DNA of 64,000 bases from DASRFA01 sp035651755 (GTDB lineage: Bacteria > Desulfobacterota > Binatia > UBA12015), in assembly GCA_035651755.1 (NCBI GenBank), contig DASRFA010000060.1, positions 248,001 through 312,000 of the forward strand, written 5' to 3'. Position numbers and translations under genes: made by a program. Positions 51,730-59,868 of the stretch are shown piece after piece. How positions within the stretch are numbered: the stretch's first letter is position 1; each line of letters opens with the position of its first letter. The notes beneath the pieces were generated by a model. That model did no database searches. It had not been told where the DNA came from and saw nothing but the letters and a program-made list of their open reading frames with translations.

Positions 51730-52720
51730 CGATCCGCCAGACGCTGCCGTCACCGGGAGCGACGACGAGGATCGCCCCGGTCTCGTCCACCGCGAGCGCG
51801 ACCGGAACCGGTTCGCCGCCCGCGCTCCGCCGGAGCGCGAGCCCGCTCGCCAGCTCGGTCCGGGTGGCGTCGCTCTCGGCGCGCAGCACGCTGCCGGTCG
51901 CGCCTTCGGCGACGATCGCGTGCCCGGCGCGATCGACCGTCGCGCCGACCGGAGTCGCGAAGCCGCTCGCGACGACTGCGGGAGGGCCGCCCGGGCGCGC
52001 CGCGACGACCCGGCCTCCGCTCGCTTCCGCGACGAAGAACCGGCCGCCGTGGATGCCGAGACCGACCGGCGAGGAGAGGCCGCTCGCGACGAGCTCGAGC
52101 TTCCCCTCGCGGTCGACCCGTGTGATCCGGCCGGACGAGCTCTCGAGGACGGCGAGCGAGCCGTCGGGCAGCGCGGCGAGCGCCGTGGGACGGGCGAGGC
52201 CGGTCGCGACGCGGACGCCGGCATGCGCCCCCGGCTCGACCCGCCATGCCTCGCCGCGATCGGGCGACGCCACGTAGAGCGTCCCCGCCGACGTCGCGGC
52301 GAGCACGAGCGGCATGCGATCGCCCCCCTGCGCGCGGTCGTCGACGGTCGCAACGAGAGACGTCTTGCCGCCCGCGACGCGGTAGATCGCGCGCGCGTCC
52401 GCGACGACGAGGTCGCCGCCCGCGAGCGCGAGGCCGCCGAGCGGGCCGGGCGCGTCGTCCGCCGGCGGAGCGGCGGGGGGCGCGAGGAGGCGTGTCAACC
52501 GGCCGGCGCCGCCGGCGCGCGCGGTACCCACGGTCTCCGCCGCGTGCTCGGCGGTCGCGCGCGCGAGCTCGGCCTGGGCGCGCTCGACGTCCGCCTCGCG
52601 CGAGCCGCAATCCGCGAGCGCGCCCGCCGCCACGGCGCACGCGAGCGAGGCGAGCGCGAGCGGCGACCACCGATGCGCGCGCGGCGGCGCCGCGCGCCTG
52701 CGCGGGCGCAGCCCCGTCAA
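51719..52720 (-). CDS. Secreted beta-propeller (NHL/SMP-30-like) protein
   Basis: 333 residues from a TTG start. An N-terminal hydrophobic segment (WSPLALASLACAVAAGALA, then DC) acts as a signal; the Asp before Cys makes it a poor lipobox. After a short Ala/Glu helix come about six propeller blades with repeated LALAGGDLVVAD, PTALAALPDGSLAVL, SPVGLGIHGGRFFVAEA and VALAVDETGAILVV. Such propellers bind ligands or hydrolyse lactones; catalytic residues are not visible. It overlaps both neighbours in the cluster. Confidence 0.75.
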   Translation of the reverse strand: MTGLRPRRRAAPPRAHRWSPLALASLACAVAAGALADCGSREADVERAQAELARATAEHAAETVGTARAGGAGRLTRLLAPPAAPPADDAPGPLGGLALAGGDLVVADARAIYRVAGGKTSLVATVDDRAQGGDRMPLVLAATSAGTLYVASPDRGEAWRVEPGAHAGVRVATGLARPTALAALPDGSLAVLESSSGRITRVDREGKLELVASGLSSPVGLGIHGGRFFVAEASGGRVVAARPGGPPAVVASGFATPVGATVDRAGHAIVAEGATGSVLRAESDATRTELASGLALRRSAGGEPVPVALAVDETGAILVVAPGDGSVWRIDAD

Positions 52721-53535
52721 GCGAGCCGCTCGCCGGCAGCGAGCAGGTTGTCGCGCAGGCAGCGCGCGATGCGCGCCCCCATCACGCCGTCGATGAAGCG
52801 ATGGTCGAAGGTGCAGCCGAGCGTCATTATCGGCCGGATCTCGACGCGCTCGCCGATCGCCACCGGCCGCCGCTGGACGTTGTTCACCAGCACGATGATC
52901 GGCACGTGGCTGAAGGGGACGATCGGCGCGAGGGCCATTCCGAGGCCCGCGTCGATCGAGCCGATGCTCGTCACCATCGCGCTCCCGAACTGATCGTAGG
53001 CGACGCCGAGACGCGAGAGATCGAGCCCGAGGTTGTAGCTGAGGAAGCCGACGAGCTTCATCGTCGTGCCGAGGAGGCGATCGGGGATGCGGGACATCGA
53101 CGCCTTGGTCTGCTCCACCTCGCGGTCCTGGCGCGCGCGGACGCGCGCCGCGCGCTCCTCGACCTGGGTCGCGATGTCGCGCATGGAGAGGCGATCGGCG
53201 CGCTTGATCTTGAGGCCGGAGAGGTCGCGCCCGTCCTCGCTCGCGACCTGCACGAAGATGTCGACGTCCTCGCGCGCGTACACGCGCTTCCCGATGATGA
53301 GGCCGTTGCCGTCGGGGTTGTCGGCGATCCCGAGGGCGAGCGCCTTCGCGACCAGGTGCGTGATCGTCACGTGCACGCCCTCGCGCCGGAGGCGCTCGAT
53401 GAGCTCGAGGCCCGAGGTCATGTCGACCTCGATCGTCCCGTAGACGGTCGGGTTGTCGGGCGGTCGCCAGGTGGCGAGCGCGAGGCGGCGCCAGGTGGTC
53501 GGGTTCTCGACGCGGCGGAACGACGGCCGCAGCAC
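52717..53535 (-). CDS. Stand-alone E2-type acyltransferase (2-oxoacid dehydrogenase acyltransferase catalytic domain)
   Basis: 272 residues from GTG 53535. It aligns with only the catalytic core of dihydrolipoyl acyltransferases: strand-helix VTITHLVAKALALGIADNPDGN, GIGSIDAGLGMALAPIVP-like core and the active-site FDHRFIDG with His245 and Asp249. Lipoyl and subunit-binding domains are absent and no E1/E3 genes are near. It probably transfers an acyl group between CoA/ACP and another acceptor. It starts 1 bp after the MaoC gene and overlaps the propeller gene by 3 bp. Confidence 0.8.
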   Translation of the reverse strand: MLRPSFRRVENPTTWRRLALATWRPPDNPTVYGTIEVDMTSGLELIERLRREGVHVTITHLVAKALALGIADNPDGNGLIIGKRVYAREDVDIFVQVASEDGRDLSGLKIKRADRLSMRDIATQVEERAARVRARQDREVEQTKASMSRIPDRLLGTTMKLVGFLSYNLGLDLSRLGVAYDQFGSAMVTSIGSIDAGLGMALAPIVPFSHVPIIVLVNNVQRRPVAIGERVEIRPIMTLGCTFDHRFIDGVMGARIARCLRDNLLAAGERLA

Positions 53536-53536
53536 G

Positions 53537-53965
53537 TCAGCCCTCGTCCTTCTGCTCGATGGCCTGCCCGTCGATCACGACCTCGCCGCGCTGGTTCGTG
53601 CAGCGCGTGCGGCAGCGCAGGCGGCGCGTGGCGGGGTAGATCTCGACGATCTCGCTCGCCGCCGTGATCGTGTCGCCGACGAACACCGGCCGCAGGAAGC
53701 GGAGCGTCTGCTCGACGGAGATGGCGCCCGGGACGCCGAGGAGGCGAGCGTTCGCCGTCGACAGCAGGCTCGCCGTCAGCATCCCGTGGACGACCGGGCG
53801 GCCGAAGCGCGTCGCGCGCGCGTACTCCTCGTCGAGGTGCGCGGGGTGGCGATCGCCCGTCAGCTCGGCGAAGCGAGCGACGTCGTCCGCGCCGATCGTC
53901 TTCTCGCAGACCGCGCGGTCGCCGACGCGCAGGTCGTCGAAGCCCTTGTGCTCGTGCTCCCCCAT
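53537..53965 (-). CDS. MaoC-like (R)-specific enoyl hydratase
   Basis: 142 residues from ATG 53965 (AAAGGA site). Hot-dog fold with the hydratase-2 motif FAELTGDRHPAHLDEEYARA (Asp and His of the catalytic set) and HGMLTASLLST. It hydrates 2-enoyl thioesters to (R)-3-hydroxyacyl forms. It sits between an ACP gene and an acyltransferase gene, so an ACP-bound substrate is plausible. Confidence 0.85.
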   Translation of the reverse strand: MGEHEHKGFDDLRVGDRAVCEKTIGADDVARFAELTGDRHPAHLDEEYARATRFGRPVVHGMLTASLLSTANARLLGVPGAISVEQTLRFLRPVFVGDTITAASEIVEIYPATRRLRCRTRCTNQRGEVVIDGQAIEQKDEG

Positions 53966-54082
53966 CCCCGACCAGGTCCTTTCACGCGCCAGCGGCGCGG
54001 TCCATCGGCGCGGGGAGATCGCGCCCGCTCGCCCGGGATGCCGACCGCACGCTCCGTCGCCTGGGCCGGTGCGCACGGCGGG

Positions 54083-54319
54083 TCATCTCCGGGGGGCGCG
54101 CTCCACCAGGCCCGCGAGCTCGCGGATCGACAGGGTCGTGGCGAGGTCCTCGCTGGGCAGCCGGATCCCGAAGGCGTCGTCCAAGGCGGATGCGATCTCG
54201 GCCAGGGAGAGCGAGTCCAGGGTCGCGATCGCCCCCAGCGCGGCATCGGGCGCCAGGTCCTCGACCGGCACGCGCAGGACGTCGGCCACGACCGAGCGGA
54301 TTTTTTCGAGCGAGCTCAC
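54083..54319 (-). CDS. Acyl carrier protein
   Basis: 78 residues from GTG 54319 behind GGAGAG. Four-helix ACP with the phosphopantetheine Ser36 in LDSLSLAEI, and an acidic helix II region. It is separate from any fatty-acid synthesis (fab) cluster, so a dedicated carrier for the downstream MaoC/acyltransferase genes is likely. 117 bp lie before the MaoC gene. Confidence 0.88.
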   Translation of the reverse strand: MSSLEKIRSVVADVLRVPVEDLAPDAALGAIATLDSLSLAEIASALDDAFGIRLPSEDLATTLSIRELAGLVERAPRR

Positions 54320-54385
54320 GCGATCTCTCCGGTTGGCCTCAAGGTTGCGGCCCTGATATGCGATGTAACGGACAAGGGGGCGGAT

Positions 54386-54712
54386 ATGAACCTTCGTCGT
54401 TTCGTCGTCGCGCTCGGGCTCGTCGCGCTCGTGTCGGGCCAGGCCGCCGCTGCCGGCTACGGCAACACGTACACCACGATGGGGACCTACAACGACGGCG
54501 AGTCCCACCCGCTTCGCCTGCTGTCGTTCGCCATCGCCCCCGCCGCCTTCCTCGCCGAGTGGCTGGTCACGCGGCCGATCTTCCGCCTCGTCTCGCAGCA
54601 GGATACCGCGCCGATCTTCAGCTACACGCCGCAGGCCGGGTTCGACTACGAGACCTACCAGGAAGGCCTCAGCACCGGCGTGACCTTCGAGGACCCGCAG
54701 GCGATGGAGTGA
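54386..54712 (+). CDS. Small secreted protein of unknown function
   Basis: 108 residues from ATG 54386 behind AAGGGGGCG. Signal peptide NLRRFVVALGLVALVSGQAAA, then a short mature part rich in Thr/Tyr (YGNTYTTMGTYNDGESHP), a hydrophobic segment (LLSFAIAPAAFLAEWLVTRPIF) and an acidic end. It is divergent from the ACP gene and could belong to the same locus. No family recognised. Confidence 0.65.
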   Translation: MNLRRFVVALGLVALVSGQAAAAGYGNTYTTMGTYNDGESHPLRLLSFAIAPAAFLAEWLVTRPIFRLVSQQDTAPIFSYTPQAGFDYETYQEGLSTGVTFEDPQAME

Positions 54713-54726
54713 GGGACATCGCGCGA

Positions 54727-54760
54727 GGGCCCCACTCCCCGCGGGCTCGCTTCGCTCGCG
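54727..54760. repeat. 34-bp dispersed intergenic repeat, copy 2
   Basis: Matches 15345-15378 at 32 of 34 positions. It lies between the convergent secreted-protein and pcrA genes, ending 2 bp before the pcrA stop, and can fold (CGCGAG/CTCGCG), so it may serve as a terminator. Confidence 0.6.
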
Positions 54761-54761
54761 G

Positions 54762-57014
54762 CTAAATCACTTCGAGCGGCGCGAAGCGCAGAATGAGCTT
54801 CTTGAGCCCCGCGCGCTCGAACTGGACGGTCAGCTTCGCCGCCTCGCCGTCGCCCTCGGTGCGCCGGACGACCCCGGCCCCGAAGTCGGGATGGCGGACC
54901 CGAGTCCCGACGCGGATCGACCGGCCGCCGCTCGCCGGCTGCTCCTGGCCGTACGAGTAGTCGATCGTCGGCTCGCGCGACGCGGAAGCCTCGCGGTCAT
55001 GCCACGGGGCGCGCCTGGAGTCGCCCCACGCGAGACCGGACGCGGCGCGCACGGCGGTCGCTGCGTCGCCGACCCACGTCCCGCGCGCCTCGACGTACTC
55101 CGCCGGGATCTCGCGGAGGAAGCGCGACGCCGGGTTCTGCTGGGCGACGCCGAATAGAATCCGGTTGCGCGCCCGCGTCAAGACCAGCCGCTGGCGCGCG
55201 CGCGTCATGCCGACGTAGCAGAGGCGGCGCTCCTCCTCGACGTCGCCCTCGTCGATCGCGCGCGCGTGCGGGAACACGCGCTCCTCCATGCCGGTCAGGA
55301 CGACGAGCGGGAACTCGAGGCCCTTGGAGTTGTGGAGCGTCATGAGCGTCACCGCGGAGCGGCGCCCGTCGAGGCCGTCGAGATCGGTCACGAGCGCGGC
55401 GCGCTCGAGGAACGCCTCGACGGCCGACAGCCCGTCTTCCGCGCCGTCGAGCGCGTCGACCTCGCGCGCCGCGGAGACCAGCTCGTCGAGGTTCTCGGCG
55501 CGCGCCTCGCCTTCCTCCGTCCGCTCGCCGCGCAGGCGCGCGACGAGGCCGGTCTCCGCGAGGACCTGCTCGACGGTTTCGGCGAGCGCGGCGCGCGCCA
55601 CGGCGCTCCGCAGGCGCGCGATCATCGCCCAGAACTCGAGCACGCGCTTCCGGCTCGCCGCGTTCAGGTCCGGGACGTCGCGACCCTCGGCGAGGCCGTC
55701 CAGGACCTCGGCGATCGATCCGCCGGCGCGGCGCGCCTCCGCCGCGAGCGCGGCGACCGTCGTCGCCCCGATGCCGCGCGACGGCACGTTGATGACCCGC
55801 GTCAAGCTCACGTCGTCGGACGGGTTCACGAGGAGGCGCAGATACGCGAGCGCGTCCTTCACCTCCTTCCGGTCGTAGAAGCGCGTACCGCCGATCAGGA
55901 CGTAGCGGAAGCCGCGCCGGACGAGCTCTTCCTCGATCAGGCGCGACTGCGCGTTCGTGCGGTAGCAGATCGCGATCTCGGCCAGATCCAGCCCGCGCGC
56001 GAGCCCGGCCGCGACCTCGCCCGCGACGTAGCGCGCCTCCGCGCGATCGTCCGGCAGCGTCGCGATGACGACCGGCTCGCCGTCGCCCTTGTCGGTCCAG
56101 AGGCGCTTCCCGTGCCGGCCCTCGTTCTGCCGGATGACCGCGCTCGCCGCGCCCAGGATGTGCCCGGTCGAGCGATAGTTCTGCTCGAGGCGCACGACGT
56201 GCGCGTCCGGATGGTCGCGCTCGAAATCGAGGATCGCGCGCACGGTCGCGCCCCGGAAGGCGTAGATCGACTGATCGTCGTCGCCGACGACGGCGAGGTG
56301 CGGCGAGCGCCCCGCGAGCTGCTGGATGAGCAGGTACTGTGCGCGGTTGATGTCCTGGTACTCGTCGACGAGCACGTGGCGATACCGGCTCCGGTAGCGC
56401 TCGCGGCGCTCGGGGTCTCCGGCCAGGACGTCGACCATCCCGGTGATGAGGCCGCCGAAGTCGAGTGCGCCGGCGCGGCGCAGGAGCTCGTCGTAGCGGA
56501 GCGCGGCGCGCACGAGCGCCTCGCCGCGGCCGCTCGCCGCGAGCTGGTCGTCGCCGATCGGCTCGGCGTCGTTCTTCCGCCGATCCAGAAACGCGCGAAG
56601 AGCGGCCGGCGACACCTCCTCGTCCGCGACGCCGGCTTCCGCGAGCGCGCGCCGGCAGAGCGCGAGCTGGTCGGCGTCGTCGTAGATCGCGAAGGCCGAC
56701 GGCAGGCCGAGCGCGGGCGCCTCGCGCCGGAGCCAGCGCGCGCACGTCGAGTGGAAGGTGCCGACCGTCAACCCGCCCGACGCGTCGCCGAGCAAGGCCG
56801 CGAGGCGCTCGCGCATCTCGCGCGCCGCCTTGTTCGTGAACGTGACCGCGAGGATCTCCTCCGGCCGGACGCCGTGCGCCGCGATCAGGTGCGCGACGCG
56901 GTAGGTGAGGACGCGCGTCTTGCCGCTTCCGGCTCCCGCGAGGACGAGGAGCGGCGTTCCGAGATGCGTCACCGCCTCGCGCTGCGGCGCGTTCAGAGCG
57001 TCGAGATCGATCAC
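54762..57014 (-). CDS. pcrA: ATP-dependent DNA helicase PcrA/UvrD
   Basis: 750 residues from GTG 57014. Motif I GAGSGKTRVLTYRVAHLI (Lys32), then TFTNKAAREMRERL, VDEYQDINRAQYLL, the VGDDDQSIYAFRGA motif III, EQNYRST, and the late TLMTLHNSKGLEFPLVVLTGMEE motif. The C terminus ends in a Tudor-like RNA-polymerase-binding module (VRHPDFGAGVVR ... LILRFAPLEVI) typical of PcrA. It removes DNA damage intermediates and transcription complexes. The frame stays open far upstream of the GTG but without homology. Confidence 0.94.
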   Translation of the reverse strand: MIDLDALNAPQREAVTHLGTPLLVLAGAGSGKTRVLTYRVAHLIAAHGVRPEEILAVTFTNKAAREMRERLAALLGDASGGLTVGTFHSTCARWLRREAPALGLPSAFAIYDDADQLALCRRALAEAGVADEEVSPAALRAFLDRRKNDAEPIGDDQLAASGRGEALVRAALRYDELLRRAGALDFGGLITGMVDVLAGDPERRERYRSRYRHVLVDEYQDINRAQYLLIQQLAGRSPHLAVVGDDDQSIYAFRGATVRAILDFERDHPDAHVVRLEQNYRSTGHILGAASAVIRQNEGRHGKRLWTDKGDGEPVVIATLPDDRAEARYVAGEVAAGLARGLDLAEIAICYRTNAQSRLIEEELVRRGFRYVLIGGTRFYDRKEVKDALAYLRLLVNPSDDVSLTRVINVPSRGIGATTVAALAAEARRAGGSIAEVLDGLAEGRDVPDLNAASRKRVLEFWAMIARLRSAVARAALAETVEQVLAETGLVARLRGERTEEGEARAENLDELVSAAREVDALDGAEDGLSAVEAFLERAALVTDLDGLDGRRSAVTLMTLHNSKGLEFPLVVLTGMEERVFPHARAIDEGDVEEERRLCYVGMTRARQRLVLTRARNRILFGVAQQNPASRFLREIPAEYVEARGTWVGDAATAVRAASGLAWGDSRRAPWHDREASASREPTIDYSYGQEQPASGGRSIRVGTRVRHPDFGAGVVRRTEGDGEAAKLTVQFERAGLKKLILRFAPLEVI

Positions 57015-57091
57015 GGGACGGCGGAGGTTAGCCGACGTTCGCGAAAAGGAAAGGGGGTCCCGCGATCGTCGCGACGCGCGCCGATTGCTAC

Positions 57092-57724
57092 GTGCGCGTC
57101 GTGGCGACGTACCGGCGGAAGGACGCTGCCTACGAGCGCGCGAAGCAGGAAGGCTATCGCTCGCGCGCCGCGTACAAGCTGATCGAGCTCGACGATCGCT
57201 TCCGCCTGCTGCGCCCGGGGCAGCGCGTGGTCGACCTCGGATGCTGGCCGGGCTCGTGGCTCCAGGTCGCGTCCCGGCGCATCGGACCTTCGGGTCGCGT
57301 CGTCGGCGTCGACCTGGTCGCGATCGATCCGCTTTCCGAGCGGAACGTCGTCGCGATCGCGGGCGACGTCCTCGATCCCGAAGTGCGAGCGCAGGTCGCG
57401 CGCGCGCTCGGCGGCCGGGCCGACGTCGTGCTCGCCGACCTCGCGCCCAAGCTGAGCGGCATCGCGAGCAGCGACGCGGCCCGGCACGCGGCGCTCGTCG
57501 CCGCCGCCGTCGCGAGCGCGCGCGACTGGCTCGCGCCGGAGGGGGCGCTGCTCGTGAAGCTCTTCGTGGGCGGAGAGCTCGAGCACGTGCTGTCGGAGCT
57601 TCGGGCGGCGTTCGTCGACGTGAAGACGACTCGCCCGGCGAGCACCCGAAAGGGCTCCTCCGAGCTCTACGCGGTCTGCCGACGGCTCCGCCCGGGCGCG
57701 ACCTCGGACCCCCGGCCGGTTTGA
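57092..57724 (+). CDS. rlmE: 23S rRNA (uridine2552-2'-O)-methyltransferase RlmE (RrmJ/FtsJ)
   Basis: 210 residues from GTG 57092. It contains the catalytic K-D-K-E tetrad pattern: RSRAAYKLIELD, LADLAPKLSG, LLVKLFVGGE and KGSSELYAVC, plus the SAM site VVDLGCWPGSWLQVA. The second tetrad block reads LAPKLSG rather than MAPNxSG. It methylates U2552 in the 23S A-loop. Divergent from pcrA by 77 bp. Confidence 0.92.
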   Translation: MRVVATYRRKDAAYERAKQEGYRSRAAYKLIELDDRFRLLRPGQRVVDLGCWPGSWLQVASRRIGPSGRVVGVDLVAIDPLSERNVVAIAGDVLDPEVRAQVARALGGRADVVLADLAPKLSGIASSDAARHAALVAAAVASARDWLAPEGALLVKLFVGGELEHVLSELRAAFVDVKTTRPASTRKGSSELYAVCRRLRPGATSDPRPV

Positions 57725-57829
57725 ATTGCCAGGCGCCTGCCGGCGTCTGTTCGTTTCGGGCGCGAGCGTCATGACGCGCCGCATCGCACGGTGGCGTACG
57801 GTGACCGCACGTCGTAAGCAACGGGAGAC

Positions 57830-59851
57830 ATGAGCCCGCCCCGCAAACCGCGCTCGCGCCTACGGTTTTCGCTGACGCGTGCGGCGCTGCTCCTCGGGCT
57901 CGCCGCGGCGATCGCCCTCCCGGGCACCGCGACAGCACTCCCCGCGGACGCCTCGAACGTCCTCGTCGTGGAGGACGACGGGTCCATCCTGGAGCCGGCC
58001 CGCCCGCTGCCGCTCGCCGGCCAGACCGTCCGCATCGTCCGCGACCCGTCCGGCGGCTACCGCAGCGCGACCGGCACCTTCACCACCGATCCCGAAGGCT
58101 GGCGCTCGGGGAACCGCGTCGTCTTCGCGGGCTCCGCCACCTCGGCACGGGTCTCGCTTCCGTTCTCGTTTCGGTTCTTCGACGGCTCGTACGACGAGAT
58201 CTTCATCCACCCGCAGGGCGCGGTGACGCTCGGTCGCCCGCTTCCGTCGGCGAGCCGCGCGCAGGCGACGTCCTCGGGCGATCTGCTGCGCTCGCTCATG
58301 GCCGGACCGCCTCTCGTGGCCGGGCTCTGGAACGAGCTTTTCCCGTCGCGCGCGCCGGCGAACGGCGGCGTCTTCATCGAGCAGCGCGCCGATCGCGTGT
58401 CGATCGCCTGGGTCGCGGTGCCGTCCGCGCGTCCGGCCGACGAGGCCAACACGTTCCGCATCACGCTTCACCCGGACGGGAGCGTGGACCTCGAGTACGC
58501 GGCGATGGCCTCGCGCTGGGGCATCGTCGGGCTCGCGCCCGGCCGCGACGCCGAGCGCGTCGACCTCGTCGACTTCGCGGCTGCTCCGCGCGCGGGAGCG
58601 CGCGACGCGCTCCTCGCCTGGTACCGCGACCTCCCCGAGCTGAACGAGATGGCGCTCACGCGCGCCGTCTACCGCCGCGTGCCCGATCGCTTCCAGTTCC
58701 TCACGGTCTTCACGACCCAGCCCGTCGACGGGCCGAGCCTGATCGGCAGCATGCCCGTCAAGAACAGCGATCGCGGCATCGGCCTTCCCGTGTTCGACCA
58801 CGGCCCGCTCTTCGGCTCGCACAACCTCGAGCACGTCGTCGTCATGAACGACCTCGCGTTCTACGACGACGACCCGGCCCGGCCGCCCCGCCATCCCTCC
58901 TACGCGTTCGCGCCATCGACGCTCGCGGTGCTGGCGCACGAGGCCGGGCACCGCTGGCTCGCGGAGGCCAGCTGCTCGCTCGGCTCGCTCGGGTCGAAGG
59001 AGGGGCACTGGAGCTTCTTCCTCGACAGCGGCGGCTCGTTCCTCGGCGGCACGCGCCTGCGCGACAACGCCGACGGAACGTTCACGACCCAGGGCGCCCT
59101 GAGCGGCTTCGGCGAGCTCGACCAGTACCTGATGGGCCTCCGGCCGCCGCAGGACGTCGCGCCGTTCTCGATCATCCAGGACGCGACGGACTTCCAGCCG
59201 CCGCACGCCAGCAACGGCCAGCCGTTCGACTTGCAGACGAAGCCCGAGAACGGTGTCCGCTTCCGCGGGACGCGGCACGCGATCACGATCGACGACGTCA
59301 TCCGCGCGACCGGCGAGAGGGCGCCCGCCGCCGGCCACGGCCCGCGCGCCTTCCGGATGGCCTTCGTCCTGGTGGTGCCGGCCGGCACGCGGCCGACCGA
59401 AGCCGAGCTCGCCAAGGTCGAAAGCGTGCGGCGCGGCTTCGGCCCCTTCTTCCAGGACGCGACCGGCGCCCGGGCGCGCATGGCCACGACGCTGCCGCGC
59501 GCCCTTCCGGCCGCTTCGCCGCAGGACGATCCGCGCCTTCGTGCCGGCGAGCCGCGCGTGCTCGACGCCGAGGTGCGCCCGCGCGGCGTCGGCCGCGTCG
59601 CGCTCAAGCTCGAGTTCGCGGACTTCGACGGCGATTTGACCGGCGTCGAGGTCTCCACCGACGCGACCGCGAGCGCTCCGCCGACCGCGGTCGACGTGAC
59701 GACTGCCGCGTTCGGAAGCCGGCGCGGCGCGCTCGTCGTGAACGTGCAGGGCGTCGCCTCGGACGCGCGCGAGCTTCGGCTCACCCTCGTCGATCGGCGC
59801 GGGCAGCGCAGCTCGGTCGTCGCGCGGCCGCTCCCGAGCGCGCACTCGTAG
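57830..59851 (+). CDS. Large secreted protein with HEAGH metalloprotease-like motif
   Basis: 673 residues. Signal peptide FSLTRAALLLGLAAAIALPG ... ATA. Residues 60-260 form a beta-rich domain (SLPFSFRFFDGSYDEIFIHPQGAVTLG), and the middle holds LAHEAGHRWLAEAS with His370, Glu371 and His374 (HExxH) and a Glu six residues on, the set of a zinc peptidase. A Ser/Gly-rich segment LDSGGSFLGG and a C-terminal beta domain of repeated strands follow. Probably secreted or periplasmic; family not named with confidence. Confidence 0.75.
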   Translation: MSPPRKPRSRLRFSLTRAALLLGLAAAIALPGTATALPADASNVLVVEDDGSILEPARPLPLAGQTVRIVRDPSGGYRSATGTFTTDPEGWRSGNRVVFAGSATSARVSLPFSFRFFDGSYDEIFIHPQGAVTLGRPLPSASRAQATSSGDLLRSLMAGPPLVAGLWNELFPSRAPANGGVFIEQRADRVSIAWVAVPSARPADEANTFRITLHPDGSVDLEYAAMASRWGIVGLAPGRDAERVDLVDFAAAPRAGARDALLAWYRDLPELNEMALTRAVYRRVPDRFQFLTVFTTQPVDGPSLIGSMPVKNSDRGIGLPVFDHGPLFGSHNLEHVVVMNDLAFYDDDPARPPRHPSYAFAPSTLAVLAHEAGHRWLAEASCSLGSLGSKEGHWSFFLDSGGSFLGGTRLRDNADGTFTTQGALSGFGELDQYLMGLRPPQDVAPFSIIQDATDFQPPHASNGQPFDLQTKPENGVRFRGTRHAITIDDVIRATGERAPAAGHGPRAFRMAFVLVVPAGTRPTEAELAKVESVRRGFGPFFQDATGARARMATTLPRALPAASPQDDPRLRAGEPRVLDAEVRPRGVGRVALKLEFADFDGDLTGVEVSTDATASAPPTAVDVTTAAFGSRRGALVVNVQGVASDARELRLTLVDRRGQRSSVVARPLPSAHS

Positions 59852-59868
59852 CGATCCCGAATCCGCGG

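Noticed and set aside
54997..56745. 582-residue open frame on the minus strand inside pcrA
   Set aside because: It is an Arg/Gly-rich shadow of the pcrA codons in another frame, with no motif, and the pcrA frame has full helicase motifs.
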